Below are positions 1 to 11,812 of a stretch of 64,000 nucleotides of DNA, piece by piece. Positions within the stretch are counted from its first letter, which is position 1, and each line of letters starts with the position of its first letter. Position numbers and translations under genes: made by a program. Source of the DNA: Pseudoalteromonas sp. DL-6 (lineage in GTDB: Bacteria > Pseudomonadota > Gammaproteobacteria > Enterobacterales > Alteromonadaceae); contig NZ_CP019771.1 in the NCBI RefSeq assembly GCF_004328665.1, positions 1-64,000 on the forward strand. Direction: 5' to 3'. A model generated the notes under the pieces. That model did not search any database. It worked only from the letters and a program-made list of their open reading frames with translations, and was not told where the DNA came from.

Positions 1-93
1 CGGGGTTCGGGGTTCGGGGTTCGGGGTTCGGGGTTCGGGGTTCGGGGTTCGGGGTTCGGGGTTCGGGGTTCGGGGTTCGGGGTTCGGGGTTCG
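1..93. repeat. homogeneous heptamer tandem array (CGGGGTT)13
   Basis: Thirteen perfect head-to-tail copies of CGGGGTT fill 1-91, followed by CG. The array runs off the left edge, so its full length is unknown. The lower strand reads CCCCGAA, close to the degenerate heptads CCCGAAC, CCCGTAG and CTCGAAG found elsewhere in the window. Each unit has a G4 run, so the upper strand could form G-quadruplexes. No ORF was recognised in it. Confidence 0.95.
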
Positions 94-328
94 CCAAAAT
101 TATGCTTGGTATTAATTAAAACGCAATTGGTAATTTATTTATAAAAAAGCAAAGAAAGGCTGTGTTTTTTTGCTCATTTGTACTCGCTCTTTGCTCTTTG
201 TGCAAATAGATTTTAAGTGATTTATTCACCACAGAGATTGTGAGACGCTGCGCTTTTAGAGGAAAAAAGCAACTATCAGGGTGTAGCAGCGATTTTATAT
301 CGCGTCAGGCCTAGGTCATTGCATTTTA

Positions 329-351
329 CCCGAACCTCGTAGCCCGTAGCC
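329..351 (+). repeat. degenerate heptad array (3 units)
   Basis: The units CCCGAAC, CTCGTAG and CCCGTAG run in strict period 7, followed by CC. They belong to the same CYCGNAR family as the arrays at 474-517, 7349-7453 and 28223-28257. The lower strand of the array at 1-93 is a homogenised version. Confidence 0.7.
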
Positions 352-473
352 TTCTCATTTGCTCCTCATTTTCTTCTCTTTATGCAAATAGATTTTAAGT
401 GACTTATTCACCACAGAGATTAAGAGACGCTGCGCTGAAAGAGTATGTTAAAGGTTTCAGCTTTTAGCACTAG

Positions 474-517
474 CTTGCGCCTCGCAGCCCGTTGCCCGTT
501 ACCCGCAGCTCGTAACC
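474..517 (+). repeat. degenerate heptad array (6 units)
   Basis: Successive heptads are CTTGCGC, CTCGCAG, CCCGTTG, CCCGTTA, CCCGCAG and CTCGTAA, followed by CC. Phase is kept at exactly 7 bases while the sequence varies, so this is an old, diverged tandem array rather than a fresh expansion. Confidence 0.7.
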
Positions 518-530
518 TTTAAATAATATA

Positions 531-557
531 AAAAAAGGAGCATTGCTGCTCCTTTTT
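531..557 (-). terminator. rho-independent terminator of katG
   Basis: The stem AAAAAAGGAGCA/TGCTCCTTTTT around a short loop lies just after the katG stop codon. On the minus strand the stem is followed by a U-rich run. Confidence 0.75.
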
Positions 558-572
558 AAATATTACTTAGAT

Positions 573-3184
<2,612 letters not shown>

Positions 3185-3262
3185 TACACTAGGCTTTATC
3201 TCCTATTGTTCCCTGAGATGTTGATGTAGTTTTTTCCAGTCCACTTTGGACTGGATTTTTTT
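3185..3262 (+). ncRNA. candidate small RNA ending in a strong terminator
   Basis: A perfect GC-containing stem CCAGTCC/GGACTGG at 3236-3254 is followed by ATTTTTTTT, a textbook intrinsic terminator. No ORF ends upstream on this strand. TACACT at 3185-3190 could be a -10 box, giving a transcript of about 65 nt. No known sRNA family was recognised and the -35 is weak. Confidence 0.4.
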
Positions 3263-3413
3263 TGCCTATAATTAAGTCACGTCCTCCTTAAAATTACCCA
3301 GGGTAAAACCTGGCACTATATATTTAGCATTGCGCGCTGCCACCCTAGTACCAATGATGTGCGCATGTTAAAGTTAGCAAAGCGATTAATTAATTTTTTA
3401 ACTAGGCATATCA

Positions 3414-4298
3414 ATGCGTTTTTATTTTTTACTATTTATTGTTTTTATAGGTGCTTTTTCATCTGCAGTACACGCTGCTGACAAAAGTACCGCCACTCTA
3501 GATGAACAACAGCAACGTGAACTAGCGCAGCTAGAAGCTCCAATGTATAAGCCATTACTTGAGCGTTATATTCTCGACGAATTAAAGTCGGTACGCCAAG
3601 ATCAGCAAAAACTGCGTGAAGACGTTACCAAACAAGTTACCCATGCTCAGTTAGATACTGCCGATCGGGCGCTGACTTACACGACCGATACCATTAATAA
3701 TGTATTTTTTATTATTACCGCCACCGCCTCTATTTTAGTATTAGTGGGCTGGAATTCATTACGTGATGTAAAAAATAAAGTAGAAGATATAGTAAACACT
3801 CGAGTGAGCGTTATCACTGACGAGTATGAAGACCGCTTGAAAATTTTAGAAGAAAAACTGCGAGTTCGCTCTGAAGAAATACTCAGTAACCAAGAACGCA
3901 TATCGATCACCAACGAGGTGCATTCGTTATGGATGCGAGCCAACCTTGAAAGTGATATTGCCAATAAAATTGAAATATTCGATGAAATTTTAAAGCGCAA
4001 ACCAGAAGATGTAGAAGCCATTGCCTACAAAGCGGATGCGTTATTAGAATTGAATGAAACCGAAAAAGCCATTGAGCTTTGCAATCAAGCCATTGATATA
4101 GATAGCGATTACGGTTATGCCTATTGGCAGAGAGCCTGTGCGTATGCTTTAACGCATGAACATGCAGATGCCTTAGCTGATATAAAAATGTCGCTTGAGT
4201 ACTCACCTAACTTGCGTAACGAGCTACTTCACGAAAGTGCCTTTGCCAGCCTACATGATAACGATAGCTTTAATGCCATTGTTTCAAACGAAGCTTAG
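3414..4298 (+). CDS. TPR-containing membrane protein
   Basis: Protein of 294 residues with an N-terminal signal peptide (about 1-21, ending in VHAA), a periplasmic charged stretch rich in Glu and Gln, a hydrophobic segment at about 96-115 and a charged, probably coiled-coil stretch at about 118-165. Tetratricopeptide-type helices follow at about 185-266 (motifs AYKADALLELNETEKAIELC and AYWQRACAYALTHEHADALA). The TPR part would mediate protein contacts on the cytoplasmic face. The specific role is not recognised. Its 3' end overlaps the convergent next gene by four bases. Confidence 0.75.
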   Translation: MRFYFLLFIVFIGAFSSAVHAADKSTATLDEQQQRELAQLEAPMYKPLLERYILDELKSVRQDQQKLREDVTKQVTHAQLDTADRALTYTTDTINNVFFIITATASILVLVGWNSLRDVKNKVEDIVNTRVSVITDEYEDRLKILEEKLRVRSEEILSNQERISITNEVHSLWMRANLESDIANKIEIFDEILKRKPEDVEAIAYKADALLELNETEKAIELCNQAIDIDSDYGYAYWQRACAYALTHEHADALADIKMSLEYSPNLRNELLHESAFASLHDNDSFNAIVSNEA

Positions 4299-4615
4299 CG
4301 TTTAAAGTATAAGTCTATTGCTTTAGTGAGCAGCTCGTCGAGCTGCTCTTCAAAGTCTTCTATATTAATTTCAAAATGATTTAAGTACGCTTTAGCCTGT
4401 ACCTGAGATAAATTGCGGCTTTTAACGCTGTATTGGCGCTCATCTTTTTGCTTGTCGTATCGAGGCAAAAATAATAACTGCGCATAATAAGGCGATTTAA
4501 TATGCTTGTTCGCAAAGCGACAAAAGTCTTCAATGTGGTCTACGCCTTCAGGGCCTAAACAGCCGGGCTCTACACGATACATTACACGAATTTTTTTCTC
4601 GTCACTTAGCTGCAT
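4295..4615 (-). CDS. small cytoplasmic protein of unknown function
   Basis: A protein of 106 residues, charged and soluble, with no signal peptide or membrane segment. It begins MQLSDEKKIRVMYRVEPGCL and contains two Cys (in GCLGPEG and DFCRF). No family was recognised. It lies nine bases downstream of the NTF2-like gene on the same strand, so the two are probably cotranscribed. It ends against the convergent TPR gene. Confidence 0.7.
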   Translation of the reverse strand: MQLSDEKKIRVMYRVEPGCLGPEGVDHIEDFCRFANKHIKSPYYAQLLFLPRYDKQKDERQYSVKSRNLSQVQAKAYLNHFEINIEDFEEQLDELLTKAIDLYFKR

Positions 4616-4624
4616 AATTAATAA

Positions 4625-5323
4625 TTACCTAAAAAATAAAACTCTAACCACTTTGCCATCTTTAATCTGATAGCTTGAAATAAGCTCTGAACGTTTATCT
4701 ATGACGTTCTCATCCGTTGAGCAGGTTTCTGATAGCTCATGGTCTATTACAATATCACCATGCACAATACGCTTAATGGGTGATGAGTGCAGACACTTAA
4801 GCTTTTTAAACATAATGCCATAACGCGCTATTAGTTTTTCTTTGCCTTTAAATAATAGCTCATTCGGGAAAATATAAAACTCAACATCTTCATCATACAT
4901 GCGAATAAATTCTTCAATGTTACGTGCGTTGTAAGCATTTACTAATTGCTCAACAACAGCCAGTGACTCGCGCGACTGTTTTGCTTTGGCTTGTTGCCTT
5001 GCTGTAAGTGCCTCTTTTGCTTGTGTAACCGCTTGCTCCGCTTGCGCAACAGCCTGTGCTTTATCAGCTTTACTATTAGGCTTCTGTGCGGGCTTGGTTG
5101 ATTCACTGCCCAGTACTTGAGAGTCATCTGCTTTTACTTTCTCAATAACTGGCTTTTTTAACGTGTTAGCCTCTTGACTTAATGTATCAAGCGCATCTTG
5201 TTGCGGTGCATTTTCTGGCTGCGTTTGTTTGGTCTCGTTCAGCGGTGTTGATTGCTCTATGGCATGACTGTTTAGTGTAAAAGCGGCGAATAAACAGACA
5301 CAAATAATAAATGAAGATTTCAT
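4625..5323 (-). CDS. secreted NTF2/SnoaL-like domain protein
   Basis: The start is placed at the internal ATG (MKSSFIICVCLFAAFTLNSHA), because TTAGGAAACCC lies just before it and a clean signal peptide follows; a longer frame begins 30 bases upstream. After the signal peptide comes a low-complexity linker rich in Ala, Gln, Lys and Glu (about 30-115). A C-terminal domain of about 115 residues (VEQLVNAYNARNIEEFIRMY and DGKVVRVLFF) has the pattern of the nuclear-transport-factor-2/SnoaL-like fold. In other proteins this fold binds small ligands or serves as an accessory domain. The function here is unknown; the likely location is the periplasm. Confidence 0.7.
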   Translation of the reverse strand: MKSSFIICVCLFAAFTLNSHAIEQSTPLNETKQTQPENAPQQDALDTLSQEANTLKKPVIEKVKADDSQVLGSESTKPAQKPNSKADKAQAVAQAEQAVTQAKEALTARQQAKAKQSRESLAVVEQLVNAYNARNIEEFIRMYDEDVEFYIFPNELLFKGKEKLIARYGIMFKKLKCLHSSPIKRIVHGDIVIDHELSETCSTDENVIDKRSELISSYQIKDGKVVRVLFFR

Positions 5324-5413
5324 GGGTTTCCTAAGTACGAGGACTAAATGCAATTACAGCGCAACATAGCAAATTTTAGGCCTCTGAGATAGTTATTATA
5401 ACGTTATAGCTTG

Positions 5414-6157
5414 CTACCAATACTGCTCAACCGTAATATGCCCCGGCTCTTTTCGACGATTACGCTTATAATTTTGAGCCAGCAATAACTCTGTAGTGTC
5501 TTTAACCATTTGTGGATTACCACACAGCATAAATTGAGCATTATTTGGCGTTGCCCATAACCCGACGTGCTCATACAAAGCATTATTTTCAATCACTGTG
5601 GTAATTCTACCTGCTAAGCCCTGTATAGGCGCTTCACGGCTAACAACCGGAATATAGTTAAGTTGACCAGGGTGTGATTTTATTAGTTTGTTAATAAGCT
5701 CCTGATAGCTTAAATCGCTACTTTGCCGTACACCATGCACTAAATTTATGTGTTTGTATTTTTGCCATACTTCGCTCTGCTGCAACATTGATAAAAATGG
5801 CCCAATTGCTGTACCTGTACTGAGCATCCACAATTGCTCACTCGCTGGCACTTCGTCAAGAGTAAAAAAGCCAGTCGCTCGGCGCTCTATTAATACGGTG
5901 TCACCTGGTTTTAGAGTGGCTAAATGAGAAGATAGTAAGCCATCAACTACGTTAATGAGGTAAAACTCTAAATCAGGGCTCTGGGGGGCATTAACATAAG
6001 AGTAGGCACGCGCTATACGTTTATCACCATTCATAATAGAGAGCTTAGTAAATTGCCCTGCTTTAAACGGCTCTACATCGGCGTGAACAGTTACGCTAAA
6101 TAACGAGTCATTCCACCATTTAACTGACTTTACCGTGGCATCAATCCAATTAGACAT
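5414..6157 (-). CDS. fpr: ferredoxin-NADP(+) reductase
   Basis: FAD-dependent ferredoxin/flavodoxin-NADP reductase of 247 residues, the same size as the E. coli enzyme. The FAD-binding motif RAYSYVN (Arg50, Tyr52, Ser53), the NADP-binding loop STGTAIGPF (about 113-121), the second NADP segment MLCGNPQMV and the C-terminal EQYW are all present. It transfers electrons between NADPH and ferredoxin or flavodoxin in the cytosol, often in oxidative-stress responses. It is monocistronic, about 90 bp from the next gene, with a repeat-rich region upstream. Confidence 0.95.
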   Translation of the reverse strand: MSNWIDATVKSVKWWNDSLFSVTVHADVEPFKAGQFTKLSIMNGDKRIARAYSYVNAPQSPDLEFYLINVVDGLLSSHLATLKPGDTVLIERRATGFFTLDEVPASEQLWMLSTGTAIGPFLSMLQQSEVWQKYKHINLVHGVRQSSDLSYQELINKLIKSHPGQLNYIPVVSREAPIQGLAGRITTVIENNALYEHVGLWATPNNAQFMLCGNPQMVKDTTELLLAQNYKRNRRKEPGHITVEQYW

Positions 6158-6349
6158 AGTTACTCCAGAGTTTAAGGCGCGTTACTAGCTATCAGCTAAG
6201 AGTTTAAAATTGTTTATTTTAAAGGCACGATTTATAACTTAAACATTAGCATTAAGTTATAAATACTGACAGGGAAATAAATGACAAGACAACGGCTTCG
6301 GGTGATGAGCAGTGCTGAGCGAGTAAAAGCAAATGCCTACAAATACGCA

Positions 6350-7294
6350 ATATAAAATCGCTGCTACGAAAGACGACATTTATTACTAAAAACAATTTTT
6401 CACCACAGAGGTTCCCGAGGCGCTTTGCGCTACACAGAGGAAGATTGGTATTTTTTAAACATTTCTCTGTGAACTCTGTGTTCTCGGTGGTAAATACATA
6501 TCTGACGCGATATAAAATCGCTGCTACGAAAGGCACTTACTGCTAAAAACAATTTTTCACCACAGAGGGTTCCGAGGCGCTTTGCGCTGCACAGAGGAAG
6601 ATGGGTATTTTTTAAGCATTTTTCTGTGAGCTCTGTGTTCTCGGTGGTAAATATTTATTTTTAATTAATGACCTTGCTCGGCATAAAGCCCGCCTACATT
6701 AAATTCAGAAGGTAACCATATCAGTAGTCGGGAGTTTACCTCGCGTATTTGTGTTTAATATCCTAGACCTGACGCGATATAAAATCGCTGCTACGAAAGG
6801 CACTTACTGCTAAAAACAATTTTTCACCACAGAGGGTTCCGAGGCGCTTTGCGCTGCACAGAGGAAGATGGTTTTTTTTAAGCATTTCTCTGCGAGCTCT
6901 GTGTTCTCGGTGGTAAATATTTATTTTTAATTAATGACTTTGCACGGCATAAAGCCCGCCTACATTAAATTCAGAAGGTAACCATATCAGTAGTCGGGAG
7001 TTTACCTCGCGTATTTGTGTTTAATATCCTAGACCTGACGCGATATAAAATCGCTGCTACGAAAGGCACTTACTGCTAAAAACATTTTTTCACCACAGAG
7101 GGTTCCGAGGCGCTTTGCGCTACACAGAGGAAGATGGGTGTTTTTAAACATTTCTCTGTGAACTCTGTGTTCTCGGTGGTAAATATTTATTTTTAATTAA
7201 TGATCTTACGCGGCATAAAGCCCCAACTACAGTAAATCCGATTATTAATCATACCCTTAGGCGGGAGTTTACCTCGCGCATTTTAATATGACGT
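6350..7294. repeat. tandem array of a 267-bp unit with CACCACAGAG palindromes (3.5 copies)
   Basis: Unit starts (TGACGCGATATAAAATCGC) lie at 6503, 6770 and 7036, giving periods of 267 and 266. A partial copy begins at about 6350 and the last copy diverges after about 7200. Each unit contains the small palindrome GCGATATAAAATCGC and an imperfect inverted repeat between TTCACCACAGAGG and CTCTGTGTTCTCGGTGG. Each also carries the segment CGGGAGTTTACCTCGCGTAT. A short inverted copy lies at about 283-316. The 1.4 kb between fpr and deoD (6158-7583) holds no gene that I can support. Confidence 0.85.
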
Positions 7295-7348
7295 CTAAAA
7301 TCTAATCTTGTTTGAACACAGAGGAGCAAATGAGAGTAAATGAGAAGG

Positions 7349-7453
7349 CAACGGGCTTCTAGGAACGAGCAGCGAGCTAGCGCTAAAACCTGAAATCTAG
7401 TACCTGTAACCTAAAACCTAGGAACATAAAGCCCGTAACCCGAAGCTCGCACC
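7349..7453. repeat. opposed heptad arrays
   Basis: 7349-7383 is five heptads in reverse orientation (CAACGGG, CTTCTAG, GAACGAG, CAGCGAG, CTAGCGC). 7389-7452 is about nine heptads in forward orientation (for example CCTGTAA, CCTAAAA, CCCGTAA, CCCGAAG, CTCGCAC) with a one-base slip near 7431. Together they make an inverted pair of period-7 arrays next to the deoD terminator. Confidence 0.65.
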
Positions 7454-7467
7454 AAAATCTCAGGCAT

Positions 7468-7494
7468 AAAAAAAGCCGCATAAAATGCGGCTTT
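7468..7494 (-). terminator. terminator of deoBD
   Basis: The stem AAAGCCGCA/TGCGGCTTT is followed on the minus strand by TTTTTTAT, about 90 bases after the deoD stop codon. Confidence 0.75.
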
Positions 7495-7583
7495 GGGGTT
7501 TAGTCTCACTTCACTTTGGGCGTGTCTCCAAAACTTAGTGAATACGTTACCAAGGAACTGTTGTATTTAACCTGAACTCTGGA

Positions 7584-8285
7584 TTAAATTGACTCTAGGG
7601 CAATTTTAACCATTTCGTTGAACGTGGTTTGACGCTCATCTGCAGGTGTTGCTTCACCGGTGATCACGTGATCGCTGACGGTAAATAAAGCCATTGCTTT
7701 TGCGCCATACTCTGCTGCTACGCCGTATAAGCCAGCGGTTTCCATGTCTACAGCAAGTACACCTAGTTTGTCTAAGTCTTTGTAGAAAGTGTCATCAGCT
7801 TGATAAAAAGTATCGGTAGTAAATACGTTACCTACTTTTGCATCAATGCCTAAATCTTTAGCCGCATTAACGCCGTTTAAAAGTAATTCAAAGTTAGCAA
7901 TCGCTGCAAAGTCAGTACCACGAACACGGGCACGGTTTACGTTTGAATCTGTGCTTGCGCCTTGGGCAAAAATTACGTCGCGAATTTTAATATCGCTGCC
8001 AATACCACCACAGGTACCAATACGGATAATATTTTTAACGCCAAAACTAACAATCAGCTCACGAGCATAAATTGACATTGAAGGAATGCCCATGCCAGAA
8101 CCCATAATGCTCACTGGCTTACCTTTGTAAGTTCCAGTAAAGCCGTACATGTTACGTACGCCGGTTACTTGGACTGCATCATCTAAAAAGTTTTCAGCAA
8201 TATATTGTGCGCGTAGCGGATCGCCTGGCATTAATACTGTTTCGGCAAAATCACCTACGTTTGCACTGATATGCGGAGTACTCAT
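7584..8285 (-). CDS. deoD: purine-nucleoside phosphorylase DeoD
   Basis: Hexameric-type purine nucleoside phosphorylase that splits purine (deoxy)ribonucleosides with phosphate. The 233 residues are slightly short of the E. coli protein at the C-terminus. Visible family features are TPHISA with His5, MPGDPLRA with Gly21 and Arg25, Arg44 (GVRNMYG), the phosphate-site loop RIGTCGGIG (Arg88), [10 protein letters not shown] for the ribose and the catalytic Asp in TVSDH. The usual SCG of the phosphate loop is TCG here, a conservative change. It lies 66 bp downstream of deoB on the same strand and probably in the same operon. Confidence 0.95.
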   Translation of the reverse strand: MSTPHISANVGDFAETVLMPGDPLRAQYIAENFLDDAVQVTGVRNMYGFTGTYKGKPVSIMGSGMGIPSMSIYARELIVSFGVKNIIRIGTCGGIGSDIKIRDVIFAQGASTDSNVNRARVRGTDFAAIANFELLLNGVNAAKDLGIDAKVGNVFTTDTFYQADDTFYKDLDKLGVLAVDMETAGLYGVAAEYGAKAMALFTVSDHVITGEATPADERQTTFNEMVKIALESI

Positions 8286-8351
8286 TGATTGTTTTCCTTT
8301 TGTTTGGCTAAAAGCCCTATTACTTTAAAAATATAGTAGCGTATTTTTAAA

Positions 8352-9569
8352 TTACTTAACTGTATTTAGCTTATCGACAAAGCCATCACCATACTCTAAC
8401 GCTTTTAAGTTAAACCATTGCGCAAGTGTTTGACCGATATCAGCAAAGCTATTGCGTTCACCCAGTGGCGTGTTGTTCATTCCTGGCTGATAAGCAATAA
8501 CTGGCACATACTCACGAGTGTGCTCTGACCCTGGAAAGGTCGGGTCACAGCCATGATCGGCGGTGATCATTAATAAATCATCCGGCTTTAATTGCGCTAA
8601 AATAGTTGGTAAGTAATCATCAAACTCTTTTAACGCTTTAGCATAGCCTACAGGATTGCGGCGATGGCCAAACTTCTCATCAAAATCAACCAAATTGGTA
8701 AAAATCAAACTGTGATCAGGCGCAGTTGCCATCACTTCGCTGGTTTTTTCTAGCAAGTTCATTAACCCTGGCGCTTTGTGCTTTTGGGTAATGCCTTGGT
8801 GCGCGTAAATATCTGAAATTTTACCAATACTAATCACTTCGCCACCGTCTTGTGCAAGTACATCAAGCAATGTTGGCGAAGGGGGTAATACTGAATAATC
8901 ACGACGATTACCGGTTCTGGCAAAGTCTTGATTGTTTGAACCCAAAAATGGCCGCGCAATCACTCGTCCTATATTCATTTCATCAAGCAGCGCCCGTGCG
9001 ATTTCGCAAACTTGATAAAGCTTCTCTAGGCCGAATGATTCTTCATGCGCGGCTATTTGAAACACACTATCAGCTGAGGTGTAACAGATTGGTTTACCTG
9101 TTTTTACGTGCTCTTCACCTAGCTGCTCTAAAATGGTGGTTCCCGATGCATGGCAATTGCCTAATATGCCCGGAATACCTGTACGAGCAATAAACTCGTC
9201 AACAAATTCTTGTGGGAAGCTCGGTTGTGTTTTTGGGAAATATCCCCAATCAAATAACACTGGCACGCCAGCCATTTCCCAATGACCCGATGGCGTGTCT
9301 TTACCGCTTGAAAGCTCTTTTGCGTAACCCCATGCGCCTTGTGGCTCATTTCGGTCAGCAATTAAACAGGGTTCTTTACCAGCGGCTTCACATGCATCTA
9401 CTAACCCTAGTTTTGAAAGGTTAGGAAGCGAAAGCTTACTGCCAGTTTCGTCATAATATGCCTTGAGTAAATGTGCGAATGTATTAGCACCTACATCACC
9501 GAATTTATCTGCATCGGGTGCTGCACCAATTCCTAAACTATCCGCCATTAAGATAATTGCTCTTGCCAT
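8352..9569 (-). CDS. deoB: phosphopentomutase DeoB
   Basis: Interconverts (deoxy)ribose 1-phosphate and 5-phosphate, the step after DeoD. The protein is 405 residues, alkaline-phosphatase superfamily. Metal-binding Asp10 (MADSLGIGA), the phospho-acceptor Thr92 in [26 protein letters not shown] and [18 protein letters not shown] are all present. It is the first gene of the deoB-deoD unit. It is divergent from udk, and the 192-bp spacer carries an inverted repeat that could serve both sides. Confidence 0.96.
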   Translation of the reverse strand: MARAIILMADSLGIGAAPDADKFGDVGANTFAHLLKAYYDETGSKLSLPNLSKLGLVDACEAAGKEPCLIADRNEPQGAWGYAKELSSGKDTPSGHWEMAGVPVLFDWGYFPKTQPSFPQEFVDEFIARTGIPGILGNCHASGTTILEQLGEEHVKTGKPICYTSADSVFQIAAHEESFGLEKLYQVCEIARALLDEMNIGRVIARPFLGSNNQDFARTGNRRDYSVLPPSPTLLDVLAQDGGEVISIGKISDIYAHQGITQKHKAPGLMNLLEKTSEVMATAPDHSLIFTNLVDFDEKFGHRRNPVGYAKALKEFDDYLPTILAQLKPDDLLMITADHGCDPTFPGSEHTREYVPVIAYQPGMNNTPLGERNSFADIGQTLAQWFNLKALEYGDGFVDKLNTVK

Positions 9570-9624
9570 TGTGACCTCACATCTGTTCTAGGTGGTTACT
9601 TTATCTGCTCTTCGATTTTTCCGT

Positions 9625-9642
9625 ACAGGACATAAGTCCTGT
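9625..9642. promoter_or_regulatory. inverted repeat between deoB and udk, possible operator
   Basis: Perfect 7-bp arms ACAGGAC/GTCCTGT are separated by ATAA. It sits 55 bp from the deoB start and about 120 bp from udk. It is not followed by a T-run on either strand, so an operator is more likely than a terminator. No named regulator consensus was matched. Confidence 0.45.
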
Positions 9643-9761
9643 TTCATAAAACCTAAACATTATAAATTTGCACTCTTAAGCGAAGCAAAAGAGATTAATC
9701 GTGTCTTTTTTGCTATTGTGATCTACCAACAATATATCCTTCTGTGTGGGTGAGAACTTTA

Positions 9762-10391
9762 GTGACACGAACTATTATAGCTATTGCAGGCGCATCGGCG
9801 TCGGGCAAATCTCTATTTAGCCAAACTATTTACAATGAATTGGTAAATGAGCTTGAACCAGGCGCTATCGCCATTATTGAAGAAGATGCTTATTACAAGG
9901 ATCAATCGCATTTGCCGATGGCACATCGTACGCAAACGAACTACGACCATCCTGATGCGTTTGAACACGAATTAATGCTTGAGCATCTAACACAACTTCG
10001 TAATGGCCACTCAGTTGAAGTACCAACTTATGATTATGCCCAACATACACGCAGCGATAAAACACGCCGTGTGGCTTCGGCTAAAATACTCATTGTAGAA
10101 GGTATTTTATTACTGAGCGATAAAGCGCTTAATAAAGAATTTGATATCAAGGTGTTTATAGATACACCGCTAGATATTTGTTTAATGCGCCGAATGCAAC
10201 GCGACATGGAACAAAGAGGCAGAACATTACAATCTGTTGTTGAGCAATATCAAGCAACTGTTAGACCGATGTTTTATCAATTTATTGAGCCTTCAAAGCA
10301 TAACGCTGATTTAGTTGTGACTCGAGGCGGTATGAATCGCGTTGCGATTGATATTATAAAAAGTAAAATAAAGTACATTTTACAAGAATAA
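9762..10391 (+). CDS. udk: uridine kinase
   Basis: Phosphorylates uridine and cytidine with ATP or GTP (pyrimidine salvage). The P-loop GASASGKS is near the N-terminus, followed by [17 protein letters not shown] (nucleoside binding), [17 protein letters not shown] and the lid region [12 protein letters not shown]. The start is placed at GTG 9762 ([17 protein letters not shown]), which has GGGTGAG upstream and gives 209 residues, near the E. coli size. The frame could begin 18 bases earlier. It lies 17 bp before nupC in an apparent operon. Confidence 0.94.
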   Translation: MTRTIIAIAGASASGKSLFSQTIYNELVNELEPGAIAIIEEDAYYKDQSHLPMAHRTQTNYDHPDAFEHELMLEHLTQLRNGHSVEVPTYDYAQHTRSDKTRRVASAKILIVEGILLLSDKALNKEFDIKVFIDTPLDICLMRRMQRDMEQRGRTLQSVVEQYQATVRPMFYQFIEPSKHNADLVVTRGGMNRVAIDIIKSKIKYILQE

Positions 10392-10408
10392 CAACGGGAA
10401 ACGTTTGT

Positions 10409-11632
10409 ATGACAACATTTATGAGCTTAGTAGGCATGATGGTGCTACTAGGCATTGCCTTTGCAGCCTCAACTAATCGCAAAGCAATAAAACTAAGAAC
10501 CGTGGGTATCGCATTTTTAATGCAAGTGATTATCGGCGGATTTGTACTGTTTTTTGAAGCAGGCAAAAATGTATTAGCGAGTATGTCTCGCGCCGTTTCA
10601 TCGGTTATTGGTTATGCCAACGATGGAATTAGCTTTTTATTTGGCCCATTAGCTTCGCAAGATACGCTAGGGTTTATTTTTGCAATTCAAGTATTGCCCG
10701 TTATTGTGTTTTTCTCAGCGTTGGTCGCTGTGTTATACCACCTAGGCATTATGGATTGGATTATTAAAATTTTGGGTGGCGGTTTACAAAAATTATTGAA
10801 AACCTCACGCACCGAGTCGCTTTCAGCCACAGCAAATATTTTTGTTGGCCAAACTGAAGCACCTTTAATTGTTAAACCGTTTATTGCAACCATGACCAAG
10901 TCGGAATTGTTTGCCGTAATGGTTGGTGGTTTAGCCACCGTAGCAGGCTCTGTAATGGCCGGTTATGTAATTATTGGTGTTGACCTTAAGTATTTAATTG
11001 CAGCCAGCTTTATGGCGGCACCAGGTGGTTTCTTAATGGCAAAAATGATAGTGCCAGAGACAGAAACACCTAAAGATGATTTAGCCGATATAGATTTAGG
11101 CGATGACAAACCGGTTAATGTTATTGATGCAGCAGCATCAGGCGCAGCAAACGGTATGCAGTTGGCACTTAACGTAGGTGCAATGCTACTTGCTTTCGTT
11201 GCGTTAATTGCTTTATTAAACGGTTTATTAGGCGGTATTGGTGGGTTATTTGATTACCCTACATTAACGCTACAAGAAATTTTAGGCTACTTATTTGCCC
11301 CTGTTGCATGGTTACTAGGAGTACCGTGGAATGAGGCAATTATAGCCGGCAGCTTTATTGGTCAAAAGTTAGTGGTAAATGAGTTTGTTGCTTACTTAGA
11401 CTTTATAAATTATCGCGATACGTTAAGTGCGCATACACAAGCAATTGTTACTTTTGCATTGTGTGGCTTTGCTAACTTATCATCGATAGCCATTTTACTA
11501 GGTGGATTAGGCGGTATGGCGCCTAGTCGGCGAAAGGATATCGCACGCTTAGGGCTCAGAGCAGTGTTAGCAGGATCTATGGCTAACCTTATGAGCGCAG
11601 CAATTGCTGGGTTTTTCCTCTCGCTAGCTTAG
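10409..11632 (+). CDS. nupC: concentrative nucleoside transporter, NupC family
   Basis: Inner-membrane cation-coupled nucleoside importer (CNT family) of 407 residues, close to the usual bacterial size. It is hydrophobic throughout, with the family motifs [18 protein letters not shown] (about 133-150), GSVMAGYV and [10 protein letters not shown]. It is cotranscribed with udk, so imported nucleosides meet the kinase, while deoBD on the other strand degrades them. It ends at a clear terminator. Confidence 0.95.
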   Translation: MTTFMSLVGMMVLLGIAFAASTNRKAIKLRTVGIAFLMQVIIGGFVLFFEAGKNVLASMSRAVSSVIGYANDGISFLFGPLASQDTLGFIFAIQVLPVIVFFSALVAVLYHLGIMDWIIKILGGGLQKLLKTSRTESLSATANIFVGQTEAPLIVKPFIATMTKSELFAVMVGGLATVAGSVMAGYVIIGVDLKYLIAASFMAAPGGFLMAKMIVPETETPKDDLADIDLGDDKPVNVIDAAASGAANGMQLALNVGAMLLAFVALIALLNGLLGGIGGLFDYPTLTLQEILGYLFAPVAWLLGVPWNEAIIAGSFIGQKLVVNEFVAYLDFINYRDTLSAHTQAIVTFALCGFANLSSIAILLGGLGGMAPSRRKDIARLGLRAVLAGSMANLMSAAIAGFFLSLA

Positions 11633-11721
11633 AAACTTAATGAGATGATCCATCTGTTGCAAAACAATAGGATAGCGCTTTAAGGGGTTAAAGCACTATC
11701 TGACTTGAACGATACTTCACC

Positions 11722-11741
11722 AAGGGCCGCAAGGCCCTTTT
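11722..11741 (+). terminator. terminator of udk-nupC
   Basis: The stem AAGGGCC/GGCCCTT with a GCAA loop is followed by TTATCGTTTTA, about 90 bp after nupC. Confidence 0.7.
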
Positions 11742-11812
11742 ATCGTTTTAGTACCTCTACTTTTTAAATCCTTTTAATATCTTCGTTAATTCTCACGTTC
11801 TCTCTACGATTA

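Larger units (their letters stand above)
94..530. repeat. intergenic mosaic of dispersed repeats
   Basis: No gene was seen here. A block of about 60 bp occurs twice as a direct repeat, at about 191-256 and 373-436 (GCAAATAGATTTTAAGTGA, then CACCACAGAG, then ACGCTGCGCT). An inverted copy of the CGCTGCTAC / GATTTTATATCGCGTCAGG repeat from the 6.3-7.3 kb array lies at about 283-316. Period-7 arrays sit at 329-351 and 474-517. The CTTCTCATTTGCTCCTC segment near 350 is found inverted near 7320-7346, so katG to fpr is bracketed by inverted mosaics. Confidence 0.7.

Noticed and set aside
1..93. Telomere-like or CRISPR-like array
   Set aside because: Units are contiguous 7-mers without spacers, so this is not CRISPR. 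A bacterial chromosome of this type is circular, so a telomere role is not supported.
6252..6536. 94-codon minus-strand ORF containing FTTENTEFTEK
   Set aside because: The translation comes from the CACCACAGAG repeat. Such TTENTE peptides are a known artefact of calling genes on this repeat, and there is no ribosome site.
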